NCBI GenBank assembly: GCA_026686845.1
Contig: JAIVEN010000012.1
Coordinates: 808,501-872,500, forward strand
Direction: 5' to 3'
Origin: Adenanthera pavonina
Taxonomy: Eukaryota > Streptophyta > Magnoliopsida > Fabales > Fabaceae
Length of the DNA: 64,000 nucleotides
Shown here one piece after another: positions 48,901 through 59,955 of the stretch. The notes under the pieces are model-generated. The model searched no databases, had not been told where the DNA came from, and was given only the letters and a program-made list of their open reading frames with translations. The position numbers were made by a program, and so were the translations under genes. Every line of letters starts with the position of its first letter. Positions within the stretch are counted from its first letter, which is position 1.

Positions 48901-50249
48901 ATTTTATTTCTTGAGGTCAAAATATAATTTTCTCATTTTTCCTTCTAACTTGAAAAATGACATTTTTTCCCTTCTCGTTACTTTATGTGTCTTTCTATTT
49001 TCTCTATTTCTCTATACATATTATGATATCAGCATTTTTCCATTGGGAAATAATCATTTTGCTCTTAAGCTGGATCAAAAAATGCAAATACTGATTCTTC
49101 TGGATAGTTCCTTGTAATTTCCCCAAAGACTAATTTTTTAATAATTCTTTTTGTACTATTCATACTATACTTTCAAATTGATCTATCTTTCAACCTCGAC
49201 CTCCCAATTACGCAATATTTATACTGTTGCACTCAACTCATGACGGGATTCCATTGAACTGGTATATTTTATACCTTTTGGGTCAATTTTGGAATTAATT
49301 CCTGCTAAAAATCTTTTCCAAAATTAATTCTAATTAAAGGCCAAACTTAATTTCTTCTAAGGACTATATAGGAAATTAATTCGATTAAAAGACTGAACAT
49401 GTAACATCATCATCTTACTTTCTATCTCATCTTTTCATGCATTTTATGATATCCCATAAAAATAGAGATATTACACAAGGCTACCAAGAAAAAACAAGGG
49501 AAGGAAGAAGAAGTGAATGACCAAAATGCTAATCTTATCTATGGTCTTTTCTTTTGAATTATTATGTAAATTAATGTATGTTGTTTTAAATCTGAACCTT
49601 AAGACTCTTATGTCCCTTTAAGTCTCACATGATGTATGGTGCAATTTTGGAACAAGAAATGTTGATGTAAATAGGTTATGGAATTTGTTTTATGAAGTTC
49701 ATAGATGAAAATGCTTATTCTGGCCATTGGATAGTAAAGTAGTTATTGTTTACACGAAATAGAGTATTATGTATAAGTGTTTTATACGCTCTGAAATTTG
49801 ACAGAATAAGCTTTTCAAAAAGCCAAAGACACCTCAATTGGATATGTATATGGTTTACTATGAATTTTCAAAGTTAGTGCCAAAAATTAAAAAAAAATAG
49901 GAAAATGACTAACTTAGTAGTAAATTTTTTAGAATTTACTCTACAAATTGACACATTGAAGTTACTGTCTCATATTTTTTTCATGTAGATATGATTTTGA
50001 GCTATTTTTATATATTTGAATTATGTTGATATGATTTTTCTACATTATTTTATCATTTTTCAAGGTTCAGTTGGTAAAATGATTTTACCAAATGAACAAT
50101 ACCATCGAAATTGGAAATTTTTATTTTAGTTTTTTATGTAATTCAAGCTTCTAAATATGGTTTAACAGACTTTAAATAAGGTCTAATATATAGGAAATGT
50201 GGTCATAAGGTAATGTGTTACAATATACATAAAAATTCAGGATGCTACA

Positions 50250-53200
50250 TGCCACATGTGAAATATTGAGAATATGACTAAGGGCAAAATGGTAATTTCA
50301 CATGCTTTATCCTTAATTGAAATTAATTTCCCTTATGATCCTTAGAAGAAATTAAGTTTGGTCCTTAACTGGAATAAATTGCAAATTTGGTCCTTAAATG
50401 GTATTATTTTTGAAAATTAAAGAAAATGACATATATATATATATATATGAAAATGGACCTCTTGACATGCTAGACCATGTTATAAGCATGAATTGTGCTC
50501 AAAAGGTATAGTTTAAAAATGATACAAACTACAAAATATGGAAGAACAGAATAATAAAATAGAAAAAAAACTGTAGGCCCCATATAAAATACTATTTGGG
50601 ACAGTTAATAAGATAAATACATATCCTAAACTAGTATATTTCTTGTATATATTAATGAAAAAACAATATTTGTAAATACTATAAAAAACCATGAGAATAT
50701 CCAGACACAAAATAATTGATATAGGATTGATGAGGACCAGAAAAAATATACTATATAAAGGCAAAATGTTTTTCCCCTATTGGCCAAGAATTAAGAACAT
50801 TTTTTAGAAATATATTTTAACATTTATGAAAAATACCCTGGCAAGTAAGCGTTCTTGGCCATTAGATCTTGAGATGGATGGATGGTTAGGATCAATTTTT
50901 GGAGTTTATAAATATCCCATAACCCCCCTTGGCCATGCATAGTGAAGAAAAAAGAGAGAGAAAGTATGTTGAAATTTAGAATGAGAAAGAGAGAAGGAAG
51001 AAGAAAAAAGTAGGAAAGTAAGGAAGCAAATCAAGAGGTCAAGAAGCAAGTTAAGGTAAATATTCTCCTTTCAATTCTAAGTTAGTATTCATGAGTTTTG
51101 AGTTAGGTTCAATGAGTTCTTCTTCTCCTACTCTTTATGCAAAGTTTTGGCCAAGGTAAGGAATTGGGTGAGGGAGGATGTTTTCATAAAAGCAAGCGAA
51201 GAGAAAGCATGTAATTGGTATAAGGAAGTAAGTTTGCATGAGTATTTATGATGAAATCATGAAATTCCTTCACTTTCTCCCAAGGAGGGTGATTTTGGCC
51301 AAGAGAAAAGGGGAGGATGGAGTTGGCATTTCTTTAAAACAATGATAAAAATGGAATCCTCATGTATGAATTAGTAAAGGAGAAGTTATGTTTTCAAGTT
51401 TGAATTAAGTACATGAAATATGAAATTCTAGGGTTCAAGTAACTTTAAGTGAGTTCATTGATAATGAGTAGATTTAGCATGGTTATCTTGTTATTTCAAG
51501 ACTTGGGAAGTTGCAAGGAAGTGATTGAGAAGTGATTCAAGCAAGTTGAATTAAAGTTTGAAGTGAAAAGGTTAAAGCTCCCAAATAGCAACTTGCTATG
51601 CTTTTATGTTATTACACAATAATGTTTATACATGTTTTATGTTATGATAATATTGCCTTATTGTTGTTGTAACTATTTATTTGACTGGCTGGCTGTCTAT
51701 TTAATGATGGTTTAGCCTGAATGTCTTGTTTGTAAACCGAAATGCTACCAAAATTTTGTTAGCCAACATGGTATTTCATATGTTTGATGAAGTTTTACAA
51801 TGTTCTTAATGTTTTTAATGTCATGTGATGATGTAATTGTATGTACAAGTTTACTACTAAGATTTTCTAATCTCATCCTCTCAAGTCACTAACCATGCTA
51901 GCGACAATATCACAAGGAATGAAAACCAAGGAATGAGAATTAATGGAAAAGCAAGTTAATGTTACAATGATGCTTAAATGATAAAGCATGTTTGTAAATT
52001 TAATGTATGGCTTGTAAACCAGATTGATATGTATTACCTATATAGCAAGATACTATATGAAGTATGGAAATGTATATGAAATAAAATTGGAAAAGTATGA
52101 ATGATTTCCTTATTGATAATTAATGGGATGTTAATGTTAGAAATGGTTACGTATGATATGGTAAGAGAAATGAGCCAAAGTAATGATCTCCTAGTTGAAG
52201 GACATGATGAGCTTTAAGATAAAATAGATTATGTATGATTTGACTAAGTATGGAGTAAGTTATGGCTTAAGAAATTTAAAGGGTCAAAGTTGGAAACTAT
52301 TACTGGAACTATTTATTTCTTTAAATAGTATCTATTTTTGAAAGGTTGTATAAAATTGCACACCACTTCAAAATTTCGTATGTTTATATGGATGTGTAGA
52401 GCTATATCTTATGAACATTTTGGCTATGGTTTGACTCCATTTGGAATTGCATTATGGAAGTTATAATTTATTTCCTGAAACTGTTTACAAGGCTGACTTC
52501 CCAAGAGGGGGGTGAATTGGGAAGATTGAAATTTTTCTACACAAAGTGAAATGGGTGAAGATAGCACAGTGTAAGGGAATCAACGTGTAAAACAGAGCAA
52601 GCTGAAAAGTAATGATGAGGAGAAGAAGACTCAGTAATTTATCCTGGTTCGGTCTATCCACTTGACCTATGTCCAGTCCCTAAGACAACTCTTGAGATTT
52701 TTCCACTATACAGCAAGAATTCAACGGGCTTCTTGCTAATGCCACAGTACAACGAGTATGCTCTATTTCTGGAGCTTTCTCAATCTCTCTAAGCACTTCT
52801 ACAATGTGCTTCCCAATCCCCTTGTGATTTCCCCTCACAAGTAAATCTATCTTCCAGATGAAGAGTAGATTGTTTACAAAGATATAACTCTCTTGAATAG
52901 AGTAGATATGAAGGTTAAAGTACAGATATTGAAGTTGAGAGGGTAAAAGCTTTTGAGAAGAAGATTTGGCAGAAATTCGGTATATACAAGTTTTATCCTT
53001 TTTCCACAACTTCAAATGGTGTTATATTTATAGATTTAGGTCTCAAATATCCGTTGGATACAAAATCTATCTGTTGGGGAAGTTATCTAACGGTTACTCT
53101 GAAAAACTATCCGTTAACCAACCGCATTTAATGCTTCTGACATACTGAAATTCAAATTTCGGTTGGTCAATAGACGAATTTTGAAGGAACCGAAGGTTAA

Positions 53201-54407
53201 AGCTTCCAACGTTAAAATAATGAAGTTCGTCTGTTCATGAAGTGAATTTTGAATTTTGAAACTTACAAAATATTTTCACAATGAGACATACGAATTTTCA
53301 AGAAGAAAGTTTTTCGGTTAAGTGTGAACAGTGTTTTCAATTTTCTACAGTGTCTTCGAAATTCGAATTTTGGAAGCCCAAAATTCGTCTGTCTGTAGAA
53401 CGTTCAAGGAGGCACAGTAGTTCACTTTCTTTGAAATTTGAATTTTGAAGGAGTGAAGTTTGTCTGTTAGAGAGATTCTTTTCAGACTGACTTCAACATT
53501 CGAAGTTACAAACCTTTGTCATTCGTATGTCAATATTTCATTCCAACAGACTCACAACCTTAGCTTCTGAAATTTGAATTTTAATGTTCAAAGTTCGTCT
53601 GACAGAAAGCTGTTTTGAAACTTAAATAATTCTTGATCTCAGATGAACTTTAACATTGTTTCAGATGAATTTCTTTCATTTTCATAAGTTGTGTTTTGTC
53701 TGAAATTCGAATTTTGAAGACTCAAAGTTTGTCTATTTCAAAGAAGCTCCTTTCAGACTTATATGAAAATTCGAATGTTGGAAAGCCAAAGTTCGTCTGT
53801 CAGAGAGCATTTTTCCAACTCAATTTCTTCTTGATTTCAGATGAACTTCAGCATTATTTCAGACGAATTTCTTTGGTTTTCACAAACTGCATTTTATCTG
53901 AAATTCAAACTTTGGAGATGTGAAGTTCGTCTGTCACTAAAAAGCTTCTTTCAGACTTTGATGAAAATTTGAATTTTGGAGAATCAAAATTCATCTGACA
54001 GAGAGACATCTCTTCAGACTTATTTAGTTTTAGCTCGAAATTCAAATTTTCAAAGGCAAAGTTCAAATTTCCAACATGCCAGTTCAGTTTAAACTTTCAA
54101 ACTTCATCTGTTTGTGGGTATTTTTAAAATAAGTTAAGATTTAACATAAAATCAAGGTTTAAAAACATCTTTTCCTCAAATCAAAATCTTTTACCCTCAT
54201 TTAAACATAACAAAAGATCCTACAGAAGATCTAGCAGCTATTACTCAGAAATTCTTCACTTGAAGCACTTTGATCTCCATTGATATCTTCAATCCAAGCT
54301 CTTGGATGTTAGTTTGGAATCATCAAAACTCTTGATTCAACAGAAACTATTCCAGTGCAAAGTAATTTGGTATACTAAAGTTATATGATGGCTTGCTATC
54401 TAGTTTG
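50250..54407 (+). mobile_element. Gypsy LTR K (pieces 50250-52481 and 54343-54407), left end not found
   Basis: Plus orientation is shown by the order of a GGTCCTTAA-rich region (50330-50400), a TATA-like TTTATAAATATCCC (about 50905), a GA-rich leader (50940-51050), and the shared motif near 51845-51905. It is interrupted by the family A solo LTR 52482-54342 and then by Sirevirus copy 3 at 54408. Element J appears to have inserted near its left end. A short (AT)9 run lies at 50431-50448. No coding sequence. Confidence 0.55.
52482..54342 (-). mobile_element. Sirevirus solo LTR, perfect TSD
   Basis: 1861 bp from TGTTTACAAGG to GATTCAACA, flanked by GAAAC (52477-52481) and GAAAC (54343-54347). 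TATA at 53025-53033 (minus). The U5 stem-loop and dense TTCGAA words are well preserved, close to the copies at 27025 and 61214. Confidence 0.92.
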
Positions 54408-55993
54408 TGTTGAATCAAGTGTTTTGATGATTCCAAACAATTGGAGCTTGGAAGGAAAATATCAAAGGAGTACAAGAGATCTTAAGTGAAGAAATCCAGG
54501 AAGAAATGAGTACAAAATTAGTTTGTAGGACTTCTCACAGTATTCACAGAAGTAAAAGGCTTTAATCTTTCACCCAATGTTTTTAAACGTGTTTTTCAAC
54601 AATCCTATATTAACTTACGATATATTTGAATAACACTCACTAACAGACAAATTTTGAACTGATAAACTTCATATGTTACCTTGAAAATTTAAACTTTTAT
54701 AGCTGAAATTCAAACTTACAAAGGTGTTGCCTCTGATAGACAAATTTCAGCCTATTAAAATTCAAATTTTGAGTCAAACATAATTTGTGAAAAATGAAAA
54801 ATTCATCTAAAGATATGTCAAAGTTCATCTGAATTTAAAGCACAAAAAGAGTTCTAAGTCAGTGCCTCTGACAGATGAACTTTAGTTTTGAAAATTCAAA
54901 TTTTGGAATGAAAATATGTAAGTCTGATTAGATATCCCTTTGACAGGTGAACTTTGGTTTTTGAAAATTCAAACTTTGGAATGAAAGCGTAAAAGTATGA
55001 TAAGAGGTCTCTCTGACAGACGAACTTTGAAGGTTCAAAATTCAAATTTCAAAAAGAAGAACTTTTGTACCATATTAAGTTGCTCACTGACAGACGAATT
55101 TTGGACTCCAAAATTTGAGCTTCGAGTGCACTGTAGTAATATGGAACAACTGTTCACACTTATCAGAAGCACTTTAAACTTAAAAATTCGTATGTTCTAA
55201 CATGGGGAATATTTATTAGGATGAAAATTCGAATTTCACCTTTGAATAGACAAACACCAAAGTTCAACGTTAAAGTTTTTAACTTATAGTCTCTAAGAAA
55301 TTCATCTGTTGACACCCCAAAATTCGAACTTTGGATGTTAGAAGCATTAAATGCTGTTGGTGAACAGCTAGTTTTCAGAGTAACCATTGGGTAACATCTC
55401 TAATGGCTAGATCTTATCTCTAACGTATAGTTAAGACATAAATCTATAAATAAAACTTCATTTGAAGGTGTGGGTAATAAATTTACGTTGTATATACTGA
55501 AACTCTGTCAAAATCTTCAGACAAAGCCTTATACTCTCACACACCTCATTTATTGCTCTTCAACTATCAAACATACTCTGTATTAAAGAGTTTCTCTTGT
55601 TGTAAATAATCTTATCTTCATATGGGAGAAAGATTTTATTGTGAGGGGACTTCACAAGGGATTTGGGAAGCACTTTGTTAGAGTGCAGAGAATAAATCTA
55701 TATGCTCTTGGAACAGAGCATAAAGTTGTACTGTAGCATTGCAAGGAGCCCACCGAATTCTTACAAGATTGTGGAAAATCTCAAGTGTTAACTTAAAGAC
55801 TGGACGTAGGTCAAGAGGAAGAAACCGAACTAGGATAAGTCTTTGTGTTCTTCTTCTTATACCTTGCTTATTGCCTTATTACATTTTGCACTCTATTTTT
55901 TTGCAACTTTTACTTTCACTACTCTCTTATAATTTTGCAGAAAAATTTCAAACTTTCCAATTCACCCTTCTTGGGAAGCCAGCAGAACTAACA
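54408..55993 (+). repeat. 5' LTR of Sirevirus copy 3
   Basis: 1586 bp, TGTTGAATC to GAACTAACA. TATA at 55444-55452. The GACGTAGGTCAAG block is near 55803. The U5 hairpin near 55955-55980 is less perfect (CTTTCCAA...TTGGGAAG). Palindrome words at 54640-55330 are partly decayed. Confidence 0.9.
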
Positions 55994-55995
55994 AG

Positions 55996-56008
55996 TAGTA
56001 TCCGGGCC
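55996..56008 (+). other. Primer-binding site of Sirevirus copy 3
   Basis: TAGTATCCGGGCC, two bases after the LTR. It equals the copy 1 site TAGTATCAGAGCC except for two changes. Confidence 0.8.
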
Positions 56009-56048
56009 CAAACTCCCAAGTGAAGGATCTAATAATCTAGGAGAATCA

Positions 56049-57840
56049 ATGGCTAGCTCTGGAGAAAGTATTCTTCCTAAAGGAAAAACACAAATAGATC
56101 TCCAGGCTTTAGTGGAGAACATTATAGATTCTGGAAGATGAGAATACAAATCTATCTCCAGTCCATTGATCTGAACATCTAGTTAGTCATCCAAAAAAGG
56201 GATTTTGTCCCAATGAGATTGCAGGATGATAGCAAATACAAAGAGAAGCCAGAAGAGGAGTGGAATAAGGAAGATAAGAGTCCTGCTCAACTTCAAAGCA
56301 AAACACTACCCGGTCAGTGCACTCAATCAGGACGAACTCTATTGGGTGTCACAATGTACCACAGCTAAAGGTATGTGAGACATTCTAAAAATTGCTCACG
56401 AAGGAACTACTGGAGTAAGCGAGACCAAATTGAACTCCTGCATCGGTAAGTATGAAGGCTTAAGAATGATGGAAGGTGAAAGCATCAAAGAATTGCAAAA
56501 GAGATTCACCCTCATTGTGAATTAACTGAAGAGTCTTGGTAGGGAGTAACACAGCCAGAGAAAGTCAAAAAAATTCTTAGAGCTCTTCCTTTGGAATGGA
56601 AACCAAAATTACTAGCAATAGAAGAAGCCAGAGGAGAGTCAATGGCTTCTATCACAGCTCTCTTCGGTAGTCTTGAAGAGTATGATGGTAAAATGAAGGC
56701 TCTCAAGGAAGCTAGTTAAGATAAGAAGAAAAAGGGCCTTGCATTGAAAGCTACAGAAGAAAGAGAAGAAGAGCCTGATGATGAAGAAGAAACTAGATGA
56801 AGAGACTCTGGCTTTGTTAGTCAAAAAATTCGAGAGGTTCTATAACAAGAAGAGAAATTAAAGATTTTTTAAGAAAAAAGCAGCTACAAAAAACAAGAAA
56901 GAAGGTAAAGAGTCTGTCACCTGCTATGAAAGCAAGAAGCACGGGCACATCAAATGGGAATGTCCATAATTCCTGAAAAAGCAAGAAAAAGAAAAGAAAG
57001 CTGCTAAGAAAGGCAAAAAGAAAAAGGCATACATCTCATCAATCTGGGGCAACAACTCAGATGACGAAGATGAAGATGAGGAAGAAATTGCCAACATCTG
57101 CTTGATGGCACTTACATCTGAAGAAACTTCAAACTCATCTAACAGTGATCATGAAGATGAGGTGAATGAATATGAACATTTCTATTTTGAATTGCTTGAT
57201 GCATTTCATGATTTACATGATGAGTTCATTAAAACAGCAAAAGAACTAAAATTGGCTAAGAAGAAGACTGACAAGTTAGAATCTAATCGTAAATTATCTA
57301 ACACTACATCTCTGCATAAAATTGAATATGTTTGTTGTACATCATGCATTGAACTAAAGAAGAACAATGAATATCTTTTGAAAAGCATGACTAAACTCAC
57401 TAAGGGTAAAGATATGTTGTTTGCTTTATTAGGAAGTCAGAGAATTGCACAAGGAAAAGCTGGACTTGGCTATGATCCTTGTGTAGTTAAAGAAAAGAAT
57501 GAAAAGGAAAATCAAAATCTATATATGAGACATTTTGTGTATGCTGATGGACATAAAAAGAAAAGTTATAACTCAAAATGCATTGAATCTTATGTCCAAC
57601 CAAAATATGTGAAACAAAAATAATATCTGCATTGCTTTCTTCCAGTATCACAATCTAGTAGTCCCTTTATCACCTGCCACTTCTGTAACAATAAGGGACA
57701 TGTTTCTAGTTCATGTTTGTTAAAGAAAAATGGACTTAGCAGGAAGGTAGAATGGGTTCCCAAAGGTACATCTGTATCTAGGGAAAATGCCACTGACAAA
57801 AAAGGACCTAAGCAGATTTGGATACCTAAAAAAAAAAATT
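56049..57840 (+). pseudogene. Sirevirus gag, copy 3 (broken)
   Basis: ATG at 56049 (MASSGESILPKGK). Phrases equivalent to RPPGFSGEHY are eroded; PEKVKKILRALPLEWKPK, a basic region and the first knuckle follow, with its second Cys changed to Ser (CYESKKHGHIKWEC, 56922-56963). The same in-frame TAA as in copy 2 comes next, at 56967-56969. The heptad segment is open at 57102-57623 (DEVNEYEHFYFELLDAFHDL). The second knuckle CHFCNNKGHVSSSC at 57675-57716 is intact. Several other stops interrupt, for example near 57621. Confidence 0.8.
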
Positions 57841-58310
57841 GAACCTTGTTTTGCAAGTTTGTCTTAAAGTTAGCAAAAGTAACAAATGATATATAGACAG
57901 TGCTTGCTGAAGACATAGGATTGATGATGAGGAGAAGTTCATCACCCTTTGAGACAAGAAAGGAGGAAAGGTGACCTTTGGAGGTGACCAATATGGTAGA
58001 ATAATTAGCATTGGAATTATGGGTAAGAATCCTGAAACATCTATAGAAGAGGTGTTGTTTGTAGTTGGACTCAAGCACAACCTGCTGAGTGTGAGTCAGA
58101 CATATGAGAAAGGGAACTGGGTACTATTTGACTCAAAGTTCTGCCTGATCATCCGAAAAAATGATCGTAAAGTAATTCTCAAAGCTCAAAGGGATGGTAA
58201 CTATTATACTATTGATCTTGAAGAACTTCCAACTTTAGACTCTGTATGTTTAATCAGTAAAGACAATAACAATTGGTTATGGCATAGAAGATGAGCACAT
58301 GTTAATATGA
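57841..58310 (+). pseudogene. Ty1/copia protease and GAG-pre-integrase head, copy 3
   Basis: The active-site loop reads YIDSAC at 57893-57907, preceded by TGA where copy 2 has Trp. It then reads KVTFGGDQYGRIISIGIMG, HNLLSVSQTYEKGNWVLFD and RKNDRKVILKAQ, and ends with NNWLWHRR before a stop (open frame 57971-58294). Ala follows Asp-Ser instead of the Gly of DSG. Confidence 0.75.
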
Positions 58311-59242
58311 ATTAACTAACAAAATTAATTAAGAATGATTTAGTCACTAGTTTACCAAAAATTTCTTTTGAAAAAGATAAAGAATCTAATGCATGCCTCA
58401 AAGGGAAACAAACTAAATCATCATTCAAACCTAAAAATATAATCACCACATCTAGACTACTGTAATTATTGCATATGGATTTGATAGGTCCATCTAGAGT
58501 AAAAAGCATTGGTGGAAACCTGTATGTGCTTGTGATTATAGATGATTACTCTAGATTTACATGGACATTGTTCCTTTCTTCCAAGAATGCAACATTTGAT
58601 GCATTTGTAACCTTGGCTAAGAAAGTACAAAATGAGAAAGATATTTTTATTGTGTCTATTAGGTCTGATCATGGAGGAGAATTTGAAAATTCAAGCTTTC
58701 TGGAGTACTGTGAAGAACATGGAATTGATTACAACTTTTCAACACCAAGGACTCCTCAGCAAAATGGAGTGATGGAGAGGAAGAACAAAACAATTGGAGA
58801 AATGGCACGAGCAATGCTAAACGAAAAGGACCTTCCTCAAGTTTTCTGGGCTAATAGAGTAAACACAGCGAGTTACATCATAAATAGAGCCTATATCAGA
58901 CCAATTCTGGGGAAGACACCCTACGAGCTATATAAAGGAAAGAAGCCTAACCTCTCACACCTACATGTATTTGGCTGCAAGTGCTTCATCCATAACAATG
59001 GAAAAGAGAATCTAGGTAAGTTTGGTGCCAAATTAGATGAAGGTATATTCCTTGGCTATTTAAGTAGAAGTAAAGCATATAGGGTTTTCAATAAAAAGAC
59101 TAGAGCTTTAGAAGAATCTGCGCATGTTGTCTTTATTGAAAATGAAAATGTTTCCAACTTTAAGAACTTGAATTTTTCAAGAGAAGATAAAACTAAACCT
59201 CCAAAAATATCTGAATCTACTAATGTAGAGGAAGATATTTAA
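58311..59242 (+). pseudogene. Ty1/copia integrase, copy 3; catalytic triad intact in a 257-codon open frame
   Basis: The frame 58469-59242 opens MHMDLIGPSR. The triad residues are Asp4 (HMDLIGP), Asp67 (IRSDHGGEFEN) and Glu103 (VMERKNKT), giving the D,D35E spacing of copia integrases. VFWANRVNTASYIINRAY, LGKTPYELYKGKKPNL, HVFGCKCFIHNN and FLGYLSRSKAYRVFN follow. It stops at TAA 59240-59242. The zinc-binding head upstream is broken and lacks the first Cys (ESNACLKGK). This is the longest intact enzymatic core in the window. Confidence 0.88.
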
Positions 59243-59299
59243 GAGAAAGATCTTGAATTTGAAAACAATGAAGAAATCTCTCAAGAACTCCCTAGAGCT

Positions 59300-59955
59300 T
59301 GGAAATATCAAAGGAGTCATCTAGTTGACCAAGTGATTGGGGATGTTCAAGAAAATGTTAAAACTAGAAGACAACTTAGGGATCAAATAAAGAATTGTGC
59401 ATTTATTTCTCAGATTGAACCTAAATATGTTGAAGAAGCCTTAACTGATGAATATTGGATACTAGCTATGCAAGATGAATTTAATCAGTTTGAAAGAAAT
59501 CAAGTTTGGTACTTAGTGTCCAGACCCAAAGATCACCTAATTATTGAAACTAAATGGGTTTTTAGAAATAAACTTGATGAATCAGGAACAATCATTAGAA
59601 AGAAAGCAAGATTAGTTGCCAAAGGATATAATCAAGAAGAAGGCATTGATTATAAGGAAACTTTTGCTTCAATTGCAAGATTGGAAGCAATAAGAGTCCT
59701 CTTGGCCTAGACATGCATGAAAAATATAATGTTATATCAAATGGATGTAAAGAGTACTTTTCTAAATGGATATATTATGGAAGAAGTTTATGTTGATCAA
59801 CCTCCAAGTTTTGAGGATTCAACAAAGTCAAACCATGTTTATAAACTAAAGAAAGCTCTTTATGATCTAAAATAAGCTCCTAGAGTATGGTATAAAAGAC
59901 TAAGTAATTTTCTGAATGAAAAAGGGTTTAATAGAGGAAAATCAGATACAACACT
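59300..59955 (+). pseudogene. Ty1/copia reverse transcriptase N-terminal part, copy 3, truncated by insertion
   Basis: The open frame 59333-59710 has NQFERNQVWYLVSRP, ETKWVFRNKLDE, RLVAKGYNQEEGIDYKETFAS and ARLEAIRVLLA, then a TAG. It continues with MKNIMLYQMDVKSTFLNGYI, EEVYVDQPP and KKALYDLK plus a stop. It ends in GFNRGKSDTTL at 59955, where the gypsy LTR begins, before the YVDD block. Confidence 0.85.

Larger units (their letters stand above)
33619..49475 (-). mobile_element. Gypsy LTR E, host of the inner nest (pieces 33619-34851 and 47492-49475)
   Basis: It runs from TGTAACACCTTC to GAGATATTACA. Flanks AAAGG (33614-33618) and CAAGG (49476-49480) agree at four of five bases, and the host LTR reads continuously across the site. 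Net length is about 3.2 kb, longer than its relatives. Around 49033 one LTR-end motif stops short and a different end (49034-49475) follows, so it may be a composite. Contains no coding sequence. Confidence 0.65.
29399..50222 (+). mobile_element. Gypsy LTR G, host of the large nest (pieces 29399-30582, 33126-33618, 49476-50222)
   Basis: It begins TGTAACATCCATAATTCCC and ends GGTAATGTGTTACA. Removing the LTR at 30583-33125 and the block at 33619-49475 restores a continuous plus-strand gypsy LTR of about 2.4 kb whose order matches that at 125-4288. Flanks TCTTG and ATATA do not match, so either a small deletion occurred or one boundary is off. No coding sequence. Confidence 0.65.
24196..50249 (-). 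mobile_element. 5' LTR of gypsy element J, split into four pieces by later insertions
   Basis: Pieces are 24196-24494, 26352-27024, 28863-29398 and 50223-50249. The LTR opens TGTCACATCTTAC beside the primer site. The last piece, ATATACATAAAAATTCAGG then ATGCTACA, matches the terminal ATATCCCATAAAAATAGAG and ATATTACA of the LTR ending at 49475. Insertions are the family A solo LTRs 24495-26351 and 27025-28862 and the large nest 29399-50222. Net length is only about 1.5 kb. A plausible minus-strand TATA (CCTATATAAAGG) lies at 26991-27002, followed by a GA-rich transcribed leader at 26820-26960. The join across the large nest rests on sequence continuity and lacks a matching TSD. Confidence 0.6.
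54408..59955 (+). mobile_element. Sirevirus-like Ty1/copia element (copy 3), cut by a gypsy LTR inside RT
   Basis: The order is: 5' LTR (54408-55993), primer-binding site, gag, protease, integrase and the first part of reverse transcriptase, which ends at 59955 where a gypsy LTR begins. The rest must lie beyond the window, since it does not reappear by 64000. Left flank GTTTG (54403-54407) is the candidate TSD. The element is 65 bases from the solo LTR to its left. Confidence 0.88.
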
